Positions 1 through 10,915 of a stretch of DNA of 64,000 bases are shown in pieces. The notes beneath the pieces were generated by a model. It worked only from the letters and a program-made list of their open reading frames with translations. It was not told where the DNA came from and made no database searches. Source of the DNA: Cryptomeria japonica (lineage: Eukaryota; Streptophyta; Pinopsida; Cupressales; Cupressaceae); the NCBI RefSeq assembly GCF_030272615.1, contig NC_081412.1:549410488-549474487 (forward strand), in the 5' to 3' direction. Every line of letters starts with the position of its first letter. The stretch's first letter is position 1. A program made the position numbers and the translations under genes.

Positions 1-599
1 TGCTTCATGTTATGTGTTATGCATTTTTGGGCCGACATGATGGTGACTTAATTTGATGATGCAAATATAAAAGAGTGATTGGTTTGATCATATTTGGGAT
101 GGATAGTTGTGTGAAAGTGGTGTATGAGAAATTGTGTGCAGTTGCGCATGCACAAGGTGAAGACTTGTGCTCCGGTATGATATAGAATATCAAAACAAAG
201 AAATTCTACAGAGTTGAGTAAGATACAATATTTTGTGCTTAACCGGAACTATTCTAGGTATATGCAGATGCTATTTCATAGTTCATTTACATTCATGTTA
301 CCTTCATAACACTTTTGTAAGGCAGTGTGCCTAAATGCATGTGCATTCCTATGTAACATTTATACATACTTTTAACAAAGTATCATTTTACTATGGGTAG
401 GATCCTGTTGTGGTTTTTCCCTTGACCTTGTTTTCCACGTCATAAATATTGTGTTATGGTGGTGCTTTTGTGTGTATTGTGCTTTAGTTTATTATTCTTA
501 TTCATTTGTATTAAGTGGATTAAAGGACAAATTAATAAGATCAAAAGTTTTTGAACACTAAATCACCCCCACCCCCCCTCTCAGTTGCCCAGATATTCA
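1..599 (+). repeat. 3' part of a Sirevirus-type LTR, cut by the window start
   Basis: The segment has the 3' architecture of the other copia LTRs in this window. An AGGCAGTGTGCCT hairpin lies near 322 and a GTGGTTTTTCCC block near 411. A C-run followed by CTCTCAG lies near 565-585, and the segment ends in ATTCA. No primer binding site follows, so it is a solo LTR or a 3' LTR. The 5' end lies outside the window, so no target-site duplication can be checked. Confidence 0.6.
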
Positions 600-2336
600 A
601 TAGAATCATAATTCATAGATTAACCAAGAAAGAAGCCAAGATGAGTATACAATAATTGCTTCCAAATCAAAGTGACACAAAGCATGCTAGCTTAAATAAA
701 ACAAGTAAAAGGCAAACAATGGCACAGTCTTGTGCTCTACCTAAGAACAAACATGTTGAGGTCACATTACATATGCAAATCCCTAAACGCGTAAACATTA
801 TTTTTAATTCTTTTAAGAAAGGGGATTACAAACTCTTTATTTTCAAGAAGTGTTGATCTCCTATATAGGAATGCCCGAGGACTTTTATAGAATCTTCTCC
901 CCTAACATGGAATGATTTTTTCAACTAAAGACTCCTTTACATATTCATTGTGCATCCATCTTATCATCGTCACTATTGCAACTACCTCTACGCTGGAGAT
1001 CCAAATTATTGGTTCTATTTGTACGTGCATGGGAAGGTCACCACCTGGATTGTTTATGGTTTTATTGAGATTATTATGGCATTGATCTTCCTATTTTATG
1101 TTTTCTTGTGATTTCTACCCAACTTAAGTTGAGATGTATCTAACTTTGGGAAGTTTTCTAGATCAATAAAGCACTTTTTCCTTTGAATGAGCTCAAAAAA
1201 CTCTAGAATCCTTTCCCTAGCAACAAGCGGCTTGTTTGATGTGATCATAGCTTGTTACATAATCCATCCTGACCTTGAACATGTGGTGCACCGATGCAAA
1301 GTATTGAAAGTCTTTTTCCCTGAATCCTCCAATCTTCCACAAGGACTCCACATGGAAGGTTCCACCAAAAAACCCTTTTAAGATAGGAAACTATTAAAGA
1401 GGCCATGAGAATCCTACATGAAAACTTGACAGAGACTAACACAAACTGTGGGGACCCTTTGGGAAAAAGAATGAGAGATTGATGTGGTTCTTTCAAAAAA
1501 GGATCCTTTTTTAATTTAAAATCAAGTACTATATACTCAAGACTTAAGAAAAGAACAAGGTCACGTGAACCATAATTCAATCACATTAGATCTCGACTTG
1601 ATCTAGTTGTAATCAAAGAAACTACATATACCATTTTATACTCTAGTAAACTTTTCCCTAGTTAAAACTGCATCATGATGCTTAGGGTAGTCTTCTCCTT
1701 CCATGGGAAATCAAGATACTTCATCTATGATCATCATAGTGGAATCTAGCTTCATTATTTTTACTATGGAAATATTATCCTCAAGAGAACTAGAGAAAAT
1801 TATCTTGCAATTTCCTCATTGTAATCAGTTAGCTTGTGAAAATAGTTCAACCACCTTGCATCTTAATCTCTTTTCTAAATTTTGTGTCATTATCAACAAT
1901 GGAGATTTTAGTGGTTTCCTTACAAATAGGCTCTCCTCTCATTTCTATTGACCACTATGCTCAATTCCTCCTAAGCTTGTCTCTATGAATTTTCCACTAC
2001 TTCCGTCCCTTACTTTCAGTTTGCTGCTAACCCAAAATTTGATTGTATTGCTACTCAAATCCTCAAATATTAAAAAACTTGTAGCTTTTTTTTGTTACCT
2101 ATGTTATGAATAAGAAAATATTTTTAAAAATTGTTTAAGGGTAGTTTTAGGATGCTACATGTAGATGATATTCAACAAAGGACTGATTGATGTAACATGG
2201 CTATCACTTATCGTACTCATCATAAGTTTCCATAAGTATAGTGACATTAATTGGGAATGGCGGTAGATAAATTTAAATAAGTTGGTTGATTATGAATTAA
2301 ACTTTCAAACTAACTTTCCAAAAAAATGGTTGATTA
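600..2336. other. Degenerate intergenic or old transposon sequence, no gene recognised
   Basis: No conserved domain, PBS, LTR end or tandem repeat is visible. The longest open stretch, about 111 codons on the minus strand at 1245-1580, matches nothing I recognise. By position it could be the 3' untranslated part of the minus-strand gypsy element whose integrase lies at 4060-4640, but that is inference. Confidence 0.4.
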
Positions 2337-3396
2337 TGTTGGTATTTTGGTATGGTTTTGTCATTGATGTCAACACCTGCTAAATACATCTACTTTGGAG
2401 ATCCAGCAACATTCACCAGCAATCAGTAAACTATTCAAACAGTCACTGGTATATGGTTAATCGGCAGGATATAATGTTCACCGGTACCTGCATTGACATG
2501 GAAGACACTTGGTAATGTCGAAGACATCATGTGGACACCTTTCTTTGAAGTAATAATCATTGGCATATTCTTATTTGCATATTTGCTTTTACTGGCAAAT
2601 GGGTCCAGGTTATCTAGGGTTACACCAATAGGCTTATCTTTTCCAGATCAGCATGGCATGCTATGGAGATGATTTATTATTGTTGTAAATGCATTAAGCC
2701 GACATGTTCAATCGGTTATTGCATCGGATATTATATTATTTGTAAATGTTTTATTGTAATATCTTGTAGAGCCGACCTACTAAAATTGGTCTTAGGGTAT
2801 GGTATAAATGTAAGATCTTATTTGTAAGATCAGGTGTGGAATGCGAAAAATATTTAAGGAAGGATATATGTGAAATCAAGCAGAGATACACATGAAGACA
2901 TCATTTGAAGGTGAAGTTAGGTTTTTGTAGAAGCATATCAGCATTACACTGGTACTGAATCCAACATATGAAGATGCTATTTTGTGCAGTACATTCTCAT
3001 TGGATTTAACCATCCAATTGTAGTCAGTGTGACTCCCATTTGTGATTGAGCAATGAGCTCTAGGCTGTTGGCCTTTCTGCATGTGCAGACCCCTCTTTGT
3101 ACACTTACTATCTGTAGTAGTATCATCTGACTGTGGATAAGGTTTCCCACCATGGTTTTTCCTCTTACAAGGTTTCCACATCCAAATATTTGTGTCATGT
3201 GTTGTGGATGACTTTATGTTTATATTTCATGCATTAATTCTTATCAGTATAGCAATTTTCTGTTAACACTGTTTACCGGCATACTTAACTATCTTACTGG
3301 TACTAAGCATTGAGTTGGTTAATAAGATTTTGGTTTGAATTTATTAGACAACTGATTCACCCCCCCCCCCCCTCTCAGTTGTCCCCGGGACCTACA
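2337..3396 (+). mobile_element. Solo LTR of a Sirevirus-type copia element (1,060 bp)
   Basis: It begins TGTTGGTATTTTGG and ends CCTACA, and is flanked on both sides by the exact 5-bp target-site duplication GATTA (2332-2336 and 3397-3401). Near its 3' end it has a run of 14 C followed by CTCTCAG. It also carries the AGGC...GCCT hairpin and CATGTGCAG module shared with other LTRs here. No internal region or second LTR is present, so it is a recombination-derived solo LTR. Confidence 0.88.
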
Positions 3397-4059
3397 GATT
3401 ACCCTTCCCCAACTTAAGATCAGCTAAGTGTCCTCACATGTGATTAGATAGCGGTAGAGATCAACTATTCAAATTTAAGCACATAATATGATTGCTTAGA
3501 ATGAAAAGATATTTAAGGAATGCAATATTGATATAAATATAATAAATTTAATATAACCAACATATGTAAGAAATTTGGCATACCATTTAATGATGAAGGT
3601 CAACTTTTGTGGTATTTAGTGACATGAAAAATTTTGCATAGGTAATCAACAGTGCATGGAATTGTGATTTGTAAACATATGGTGTGAAAACTTATGATGA
3701 GTTGGCATAAAGGTGAAATTTAAAATCATAAGATGATTTGGACTACAGAAAGTTGATGTGAACTAGAATCAACTATCATAGGTTAAAGTCAAACTTGTCT
3801 TGTTTTCCTTTGCTATGATAACATGTCCCTTCTAAAGTGGTTGATGAAAAGGATTTATTATTGAATGATGGAGTGTCCCAATAGTGGGAACTTTATTATG
3901 GAGCAAAAATAGAAATTATGCAAAAAAGTTTCACGTTCCTGACATTGCATTATCAAGTGCATATGTTGTACGAAGTAATGAAGATGTTTTCATAGTGAGT
4001 TGCTTCATAAATTCATCCTTACTGATGGGTTTCTTGTATAATCAAAGATGATGACCATT
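3397..4059. other. Degenerate sequence downstream of the gypsy integrase remnant
   Basis: No intact reading frame is visible. The stretch lies on the 3' side of the minus-strand integrase remnant and may be that element's tail. Positions of about 3985-4056 are a diverged duplicate of about 4617-4686, both including the string AATCAAAGATGATGA. Confidence 0.35.
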
Positions 4060-4640
4060 GAACGATAGTTAAAACCTCACTAGGTCAATGGTCAAGAGCC
4101 TAAGTACAACATCGGAATATAGGTATTTATCTCATAGGGGCCCAACCATTAGGTTTGAAGCTTCCCCTTGTGATTTTTATATCTTAAACTATAAAGTAGG
4201 GCCCAATCACCCTTCTAGAATTTCCTAGTCTTAAAAATATATCGTGCCATCTGATCCTTTGAATCTAAATCAAGTTGGTATGATGCAGTGTTTCCTTTCT
4301 AAATTCATCCAATACATTTAGCTAATTGATCCATTCTTAATGTTCTTGTGACACATCCATGTGGAGTTCCAATGTTTTCCTCAATGCTTTGTGCTCAAAT
4401 TCTATTGGGAGAAAAACCTTCTTCCCATACACCAATTCAAATGGTTCGAAGAGCTAGCAGTTGTCTTCTAGGTTGTTCTATAGGCCCAAACAACTTCAAG
4501 AAGTCTACAAACCTAATCCTTCTTATGGAGGGAAACAATCTTAGTTAGGATTGCTTCTATTTCTCTATTTGTCAGCTCTAGATATTCATTGGATTGGAAA
4601 TGGTAAGGAATAAATATGTTTTCATGGCAAGTTGCTTCAT
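4060..4640 (-). pseudogene. Ty3/gypsy integrase C-terminal remnant
   Basis: Read on the minus strand, this stretch gives successive hallmark pieces of the C-terminal part of a plant gypsy integrase: LTNREIEAIL, VSLHKKD, WAYRTT, then EPFELVYGKKVFLPIEFEHK. Next come LRKTLELHMDVS and a GKLQT-WLGPYEI segment. The order matches the family. Reading requires frame changes and passes several stops, so it is a dead fragment. The reverse transcriptase that should lie at higher coordinates is missing because copia element G begins at about 4693. It belongs to an older, minus-strand element distinct from E. Confidence 0.75.
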
Positions 4641-6346
4641 GAATTAACCCTTACTAATGAGTTTCTTGAATAATCAAAGATGATGATGATAATGCTGGCA
4701 TTATTGTCACTAATGTCAACAAGTGTTGCAAGGATGTCAAAAAGGATGCAGAGAAAAAAGTGTTGTGGGTTGCAAAAATGATCATATTGGGATAACTCAG
4801 CCGATCAATTGTTGTGTAGGTAATATCTACTATGGTGGTTTGATCGGAATAACTAGGCTGATACCGACTTGTGTGGAGGAAATTGCTATTGGCATAAGTC
4901 GGGATGATGTCAGGTTGTGTGGAGTTTCTATCATGTTTTTTTGGATCAGGATAGCAATGTTGAATACCAAAGCAGAGCCACACATCAGAATAGCAGATAA
5001 AGGTGGCATAACAAGTTTGTGTTATATTGATAGAGTAAACTACTCCAACATCATTGTATCGAAATAGCTATGTCGACCAAGAGATCGAGGATGTGTATCA
5101 AAGTAGCTATTGAAGGCAAAATAACAAATTCCCATTATGTTGATAGTGTGAGCTATTCTGACAAAGGAAAATGAAGAGTGGACCCCTTTGTAAGATCAAC
5201 GAAATAACATATGCCAATATGGTGAAGGACTATGGAGTTGTGATTTTGGAATAGCTATGTTGATGCTTGTTCATGTTGGGTCATCGGAATAAGTTTATTT
5301 TGATAGGTTAGTGTCCAGATGCTAATCTGATAGTGTTTGTTGTTCTGATGGGTATGCATTTCTGAATACCTATGTCAATCAAGTTTGTCACCATGGAGTT
5401 TGAGTTTCAGAATACCTATACCAATAAAGGGAGGTTGATAGTATGTCATCAGAATGACTTATACTATTGTTCTAGCATGTTTTTCCTATGTCGATAGTTA
5501 ATGGTAATTTTGATATGTGATCGTTTGGCTTGGAGGTTCTTGTTCAAGATAACTATGGCAATAAACTTAAGGAAAAATAAATCCAAATGATAGAGTAGAT
5601 CAGCATAAGTTCTTATTATCAACCCAATGTGTATGCAGACCGTATAACATAAAGGTTATTCATAGCATGGAGATCAACTGATCTATGAAGCCCGATTGTC
5701 CACATGGATCTTGACTGACCTTGACCATCTCAGCTAGATGAAGAATAAGAGGACATATGGCTCATTGGTGGATAGAACAAATCAGATATGTGAAAGTCGG
5801 TGATGATAAAGATTGTTGTCGATTCTTTCAGGGTAGGTTGATAGAAGATGATGATCCCATTAATGGTGATGTAGTTGCAAACAAGTTTACAACTCAAGAT
5901 GATCAACATTGAAGGAGATCAGATCTATTAGACAGATCAAGTTTGCTAAAAATAGCAACCTAGTGCAAAAAGTAAACAGAACAGAGCTAGATAAAGGGAA
6001 GAAAACAAAGTAGGGTTATTTAATGTAGGCAGATGATCCAAGGAGGAAAATCTAATCTACTGTAGACCGTACCCTTGAAGAAGAGATTGAGATTACTAAG
6101 TTTTCTATGTACAGAATGACCTGAAGATAGATAAAACACATTTAATGTGAGTAGCTAGTCTAAGATCATACTGAAGATAGAGAATAAAATCTTGTTGATA
6201 CAAAGAGCTGACTAAAGGAAGAGGTAATTTGATGTGATTCGACAGGAGTAGATGGATAAAGATAGTGGAGGAAATAAAGACAACTTTAGAAGTCAATTGA
6301 AATAAAGAGTGTATTGTTGAATAGAGTAGACATAGTAAGTTAGAGA

Positions 6347-6690
6347 TGTTGCCACTGGGTCAGCGTCCCTCATGGAGATTCGCAACATGGTTTAACAGCC
6401 TCCTATAGATTGTATAAGTCTAGTGGTTGTATCAGGCATTGAAAGGTTGATCTTTTGGTGCAATGGCATCCCTAGCTTCTAACAAGTGGTATCAAAGCTT
6501 GGTCACAGGTTCGAATCATGTAGGCCACGATGAGTGATGCTGGGAGGGAGATTGTTGGCAATGGGCCAACATCCCTCATGGGGATTCACAATATGGTTAA
6601 GAAACCTCCTATGGATTCTATAAGTCTAGTTGTTGTATCGGGCATTAAAAGGTCAAAATTTTGGTGAAATGGAAACCCTAGCTTCTAACA
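6347..6690 (+). mobile_element. TRIM: complete miniature LTR retrotransposon (344 bp)
   Basis: Two direct repeats of exactly 138 bp (6347-6484 and 6553-6690) begin TGTTG and end TTCTAACA. They flank a 68-bp core. The core starts with the primer site TGGTATCAAAGC (6487-6498, complementary to initiator tRNA-Met) and ends with the polypurine tract GGGAGGGAGAT just before the second LTR. The element is bounded by the exact duplication AGAGA (6342-6346 and 6691-6695), although the right copy merges with a GA microsatellite. By my count the LTRs differ at about 24 of 138 positions, so the insertion is old. It has no coding capacity and would depend on proteins supplied by other elements. Confidence 0.9.

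Positions 6691-6730
<40 letters not shown>
6691..6730 (+). repeat. (GA)n microsatellite
   Basis: About 40 bp of near-perfect AG dinucleotide repeat lies immediately 3' of the TRIM. The TRIM's AGAGA target duplication could have seeded the repeat, or the TRIM could have inserted at its edge. Confidence 0.9.
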
Positions 6731-6731
<1 letters not shown>

Positions 6732-7336
6732 AGTAGCAAAAATGGAGAGATTAATAGTAGAAGAAACAAATTAAGATTAGAATAGTTTAAGATAAGTGAA
6801 GTTGAGGCGGAGAGAAGAAGACAATAAGAAAAAGGGAGAAGAAATAAATAGAGGAAGAGTACCAGCAAGCAGATAAATCCTTTGTGAAAGTGTGAAAAAC
6901 TTGTAAAGTGTTGCAAAACCTCATTTGCAATAAGGAATTTTACTTGTTTGAAATATATACTCATTGTAATCTCTAAGTGGGTGCTCAGAGCAGGGGTAGG
7001 TGCTCCTTTGAGTAGGTGCTCAGAAAACCAGGGGTTGGTGCTCCTTGAGTTGGTGCTCACAATATCAGGGGTTAGTGCTCCTTGGGTTGGTGCCCTAAAA
7101 CATATTGTACTCAGTTTTACCTATGAGGCTAGATTTGAGTAATAGACTCCAACAACTATTCTCACCAAGGTTTTTTCCCACAATGGGTTTTCCTTGTACA
7201 TTTGGTGCTATGTGATGTGCTCTTGTGTGTGTGTGTTTATGTTTGCATTACATCCTTAAAATATGCACATTGAACTTAAATTTTTGAAATAAATTGATTC
7301 ACCTCCCCCCCTCTCAGTGTCCATTTGTGTTCTTCA

Positions 7337-7350
7337 ATTGGTATAAGATC
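7337..7350 (+). other. Primer binding site of element G
   Basis: ATTGGTATAAGATC directly follows the LTR end and matches the copia initiator-tRNA-Met primer site (TGGTATCAGAGC) with two mismatches. Confidence 0.75.
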
Positions 7351-7379
7351 CCTAGGTTCCCTTTCAGTAAAGCTTTCTC

Positions 7380-9546
7380 TAGGTTGGGTAGATCCTCCTT
7401 TGTGAACACAATTACTAGGAATGAATCCTCATCTAAACCACCTATCTTTGATGGTACCAACTATGCCTTTTGGAGTAGAAGAATGGAAACCTACCTATCT
7501 TCCCTAGGATTTGATGTCTCGATGTTAGTAAAAAATGGATATACTATTCCTCAAGTTCCTCCTACCGACCCTGATGCTAAAAGGGAATATGAGAACAATG
7601 CCAAAGCTAATAATGCAATTTTAAGTGGTTTGTCAAATACAGAGTTTGTCAAAGTCATGCATTGCACATCAGAAAAAGATACTTGGGACACGTTGTAGAG
7701 TGTATATGAAGGAGATACCAAAGTAAAAGAAGCCAAATTGTAAAATCTAAGAGCTCAGTTTGAAAATCTAAAATTGAAAGAAGAAGAGAAGATAGTTGAT
7801 TATCTGCAAAGAGTGGATGAGACTGTGAGTGCTATAAGAGGATTCAGAGAAGAAGTTATTGTCAAGAAGTTTTTGAGATCATTAACCTCAAAGTATGATA
7901 CAAAGGTCTCAGCTATTGAGGAAGCTAGAGACTTAAAGACTATCTCTATGGATGAATTGTTTGGCTCTCTCTCTACCTATGAGATAAGAACATTAAGTGT
8001 TGAACCTTCAAAGAGATAAGCTACCTTCAATACCACATAGAAAGGAAAAGAACAAGCTTCAAATGAAGATGAAAATGACTTTGATTTTGTTGAAGCTAAC
8101 TTTGTTAGAAAGCTCAAGAAAGGATCAAGCAAGTATAGAGGAAAGCTACCTTTCAAATGCTTTGATTGTGATAAAATAGGACATTTTTTTGCTAAGTGTT
8201 CCTATAAGAGGAAGGAAGATAATAATGTGGAAGGTGTCAATGATAAGGGTAAGAGGTTTTACAAATCTAGAAGAGAAATTTTAAAAAGAAGAGGGTTATT
8301 TACTCATATGATAGTGATGTCTCAGTGAATCAGTTGAGGAATATAGTGAAGATGAAAAATAAACTAATGTCTACATGGCACAAGAGATCCTTAATGAGAA
8401 ACATAGTGGTGGTCAATCTAAAAATTTAGATGATAGTGAGGAAGAAGATGTAGATATTGTGATTGACCTTGAAAGAGAATTGGTTTGTGCTCTTGAAGAA
8501 CTTGACAAATTAAGAAAAGAGTTCAATAAATAAAAGGAGTATGTCATAAAAGAGCATGACTTACTAAATAAGAATATTCAAGAATCAAATAGCAATTGTG
8601 CTGCCATAACTACTCAATTGGAAGAAACCAAAAGAATGTATGAAGTGACAAAATTAGATTTAGAAAACAAAGAGAAGGAGTATCAAAATATGGAAGAAGA
8701 ATTTGTGAATCTCAGAAAGGAACTTGAAAAGTGCAAATATGAACTCAAGGTGAGAATCAAGTATGAGGGCAGCACTGATGTGTTGGACAAAATATTGAAC
8801 AAGAAAAAGCACTCAAAGGATACAGAAGGAATTGTATTTGATGCCAGTCAATGTTCTACCAACAAGGAATCAACAAATAAAGAGATACATCTTGTCTCTT
8901 CAAGTAAGAATGGAAGTGAAAAAACTTTCACTATTAGCAAGCCCACTAAGAAGAAAACATATGATGTTATTACAAAGAGCAGTTATGTTGATCCAAAATG
9001 AAAAGCCAAGTTGGACAATGGAGGCTTCACAAGAGTCAAGGATATGAGGAAGATCTCAAGAAGACCGAGTTATGCTACTCCAAGGAGACCAATGAGAAAT
9101 AATTTCAACAATTATTGGTATGTACCTCAATTCCATGGCTATTGTTATAAATGCAATACTTATGGTCATAGAATTGCATAATGTAGACTTATACGTAGGT
9201 CCCCTCCTATTTATGAAAGTAGAAATAATTTTGATGCTCTTAGAGATGCAAATATTATTTGTTACCATTGTAATGGTATTGGTCATAGAAGTTATGAATG
9301 TAGGAGATAAGTTTTTAGTCCTATGACAGTCCCTTAAGTCCATCATTCAATGTGAATATAAAGTGTTATCATTGTCAAAACTTTGGCCACATTGCAAAAC
9401 ATTGTAAACTTAGGATAGATAAACAAAAGAAGACAAAGTCAAAATCTAAACCTAATGCAAAACCAAAACAAAATGGGACAGTAGAAAAGAAGGAGAAATA
9501 AAATCAAATTTGGGTAGAAAAAGAAAATGACAAGGTTGAGTCAAGT
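7380..9546 (+). pseudogene. Gag of element G: capsid domain, coiled coil, four zinc knuckles
   Basis: Encodes a copia Gag that would package the element RNA in cytoplasmic particles. The N-terminal part has the family signature FDGTNYAFWSRRMETYL followed by the helical capsid region. The first CCHC knuckle, CFDCDKIGHFFAKC, is at 8158-8199. After a frameshift near 8270 comes an acidic segment and a long Glu/Lys coiled coil (about 8360-8770). Three more knuckles follow (CYKCNTYGHRIA at about 9143, CYHCNGIGHRSYEC at about 9261, CYHCQNFGHIAKHC at about 9364). A coiled-coil extension of Gag is known for Sireviruses. Stops at 7696 and 7741, others near 8017-8036, the frameshift and further stops make it non-functional. 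There is no in-frame ATG near the expected start. Confidence 0.8.
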
Positions 9547-10180
9547 TTGATTGTTCAAACTGCCCTGCATGCTGAAAGGAAAAACTTATGGGTAGTAGAT
9601 AGTGGCTGCTCCAACCACATGATTGGTGATAAGAAGAAATTTATTAAATTAGAAGATTGGAATGGTGGTTCAGTGAGGTTTGGAGACAATTCATCCATCA
9701 AAATAAATGGCAAAGGTACTCTCAATATCAATGGTAAACTGAAAGCACATGATGTATTCTATGTGGAAGGTCTGAAGCACAATTTGCTCAGTGTCAGCCA
9801 GATGTGTGACAAAGGATATAAGTTTGCATTTGATTCAAAAGGATGTCAAATCAGAAAAGAAAGAAATGGATAGCTTGTTGTTGAAGGCAAAAGGACATAT
9901 GGAAATGTGTACAACTTGAAAGAATGCTTTGAATATCAATAAATGATGGGACAAGTTGATGAAAGTTGGCTATGGCATAGAAGGCTTGGTCACATTAATT
10001 TTGATAATCTTGTTAAAGTGAGAAAGAGAGGGTATGTTAGGCACATACCTTAGATTATCAAACCAGCAAGCACTTTTTTTTATGAGTGTCAAAGAGGAAA
10101 ACAAACTAAAGAGAGTTTCAAGACAAAGGAGTACTCAAATACAAGGCCTTTAGAGCTCCTGCATACTAATTTGTGTGGGT
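9547..10180 (+). pseudogene. Protease and GAG-pre-integrase fragment of element G
   Basis: The copia aspartic protease signature WVVDSGCSNHM (9586-9618) is followed by the typical GLKHNLLSVSQ block. Then comes the zinc-binding pre-integrase region, with WLWHRRLGH near 9970 and a C-to-R change in the C..C half (ECQRGK). Stops interrupt it near 9871 and 9940 and again near 10051. It ends at LLHTNLCG, where element E has inserted, so integrase, RT and RNase H are absent here. Confidence 0.8.
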
Positions 10181-10383
10181 TGTCGTCCTTGATTTCAGCG
10201 TGTCTAAAATCATTGCCTTATGTATGCTCTCTGGTTCTCCTTTCACGATTTGCTCCTGATCGTGCCAATGAATTCCTTCTTCTTCTTATTGTTTGGCATT
10301 TTCAAGGTAGGTTTTCATTTTGTTTTCAGGATTTCCTTGTATTTATACATGTTAGTTGCATTGAGGTTTCTCTACTAACAAGT

Positions 10384-10915
10384 CGAACTTTGAATTCCAA
10401 CATGTTAGCATTATTGGTTTCCCTTATAGCATGTCAGATTTTAAAATCTAAAATGTTAGTTGCATTGTTGGTTTCCCTTCTAGCATGTTAGATTTTAAAA
10501 TCTGACATCTTATCAGCATGTGCAAATATTGGCTAACATATCAGACTTTAAAGTCTGATATGATAATATATCATGTTTTACCCAGATGACATGTCAGGTT
10601 TGAAAACCTTACTTGTCATTCTTTATGTCTTTTCAAGCTGATAGGTTGGGTTTTAAAACCCGAAATGTCATCAATTGCATTTCCTTTTGCACATCGGACT
10701 TTAAAATCCAATGTGCATATTACCTTTGTATTTTGATAAGGTGCAGGTTGGACTTTAAAGTCTGATCTGCAAAGATTGTTCTTCCCACTTGCACATCAAA
10801 CTTTAAAGTCTGATATGCAATGAATGTTGTTTTTCCCCTGTACATTGGACTTTAAAGTCCGATGTGCAAGTTTTGGTTTCTAATCGGCATGCCAGACTTT
10901 TTTCTACAACCTGTC
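10384..10915 (+). repeat. Array of 11 palindromes about 50 bp apart in the LTR of E
   Basis: Cores such as AGACTTTAAAGTCT, GGGTTTTAAAACCC and AGATTTTAAAATCT start at 10384, 10436, 10490, 10543, 10596, 10648, 10696, 10750, 10798 and 10847. A degenerate unit follows near 10893. Spacing is 48-54 bp throughout. Several palindromes extend well beyond the 14-bp core; the unit at 10537-10562 is a perfect 26-bp palindrome. The linkers are pyrimidine-rich. The centre TTTAAA is constant while outer bases vary mostly in complementary pairs. No function is known to me; RNA hairpins or protein-binding sites are possible. Confidence 0.9.

Larger units (their letters stand above)
4693..7336 (+). repeat. 5' LTR of element G (interrupted by a TRIM)
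   Basis: It starts TGCTGGCATTATTGTCAC, the form of LTR start seen in A, C and H. It ends TTCTTCA immediately before an ATTGGTATAAGATC primer site. Its last 430 bp resemble the U5 region of element A, with repeated GGGTTGGTGCTCCTTG-type phrases at 6980-7110 and the C-run plus CTCTCAG at about 7302-7316. Net length without the TRIM and its duplicated target is about 2.3 kb, close to A's LTR. The 5' boundary is the uncertain part. Confidence 0.6.
4693..10180 (+). mobile_element. Element G: Sirevirus-type Ty1/copia element, 3' truncated by element E
   Basis: Order: 5' LTR (4693-7336), PBS (7337-7350), gag with coiled coil and zinc knuckles, protease, GAG-pre-integrase. The coding region stops dead at LLHTNLCG, just before the integrase core, where element E starts at 10181. 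No 3' half of G is found in this window, so its remainder should lie beyond E's 3' LTR. The large Gag with a coiled coil, and an LTR starting TG(C/T)TGGCATT, fit the Sirevirus (Maximus/SIRE) lineage. The LTR start rests on resemblance to other LTR starts, because its target duplication cannot be checked. Confidence 0.7.

Noticed and set aside
6485-6520. tRNA gene or SINE head, because of GGTTCGAATC next to TGGTATCAAAGC
   Set aside because: The flanking 138-bp LTRs, PPT and target duplication explain the locus as a TRIM. No box A or cloverleaf is present.
10384-10915. CRISPR-like regular spacing
   Set aside because: The units are palindromes of variable sequence, the linkers are conserved between the two LTR copies, and the setting is a plant retrotransposon.
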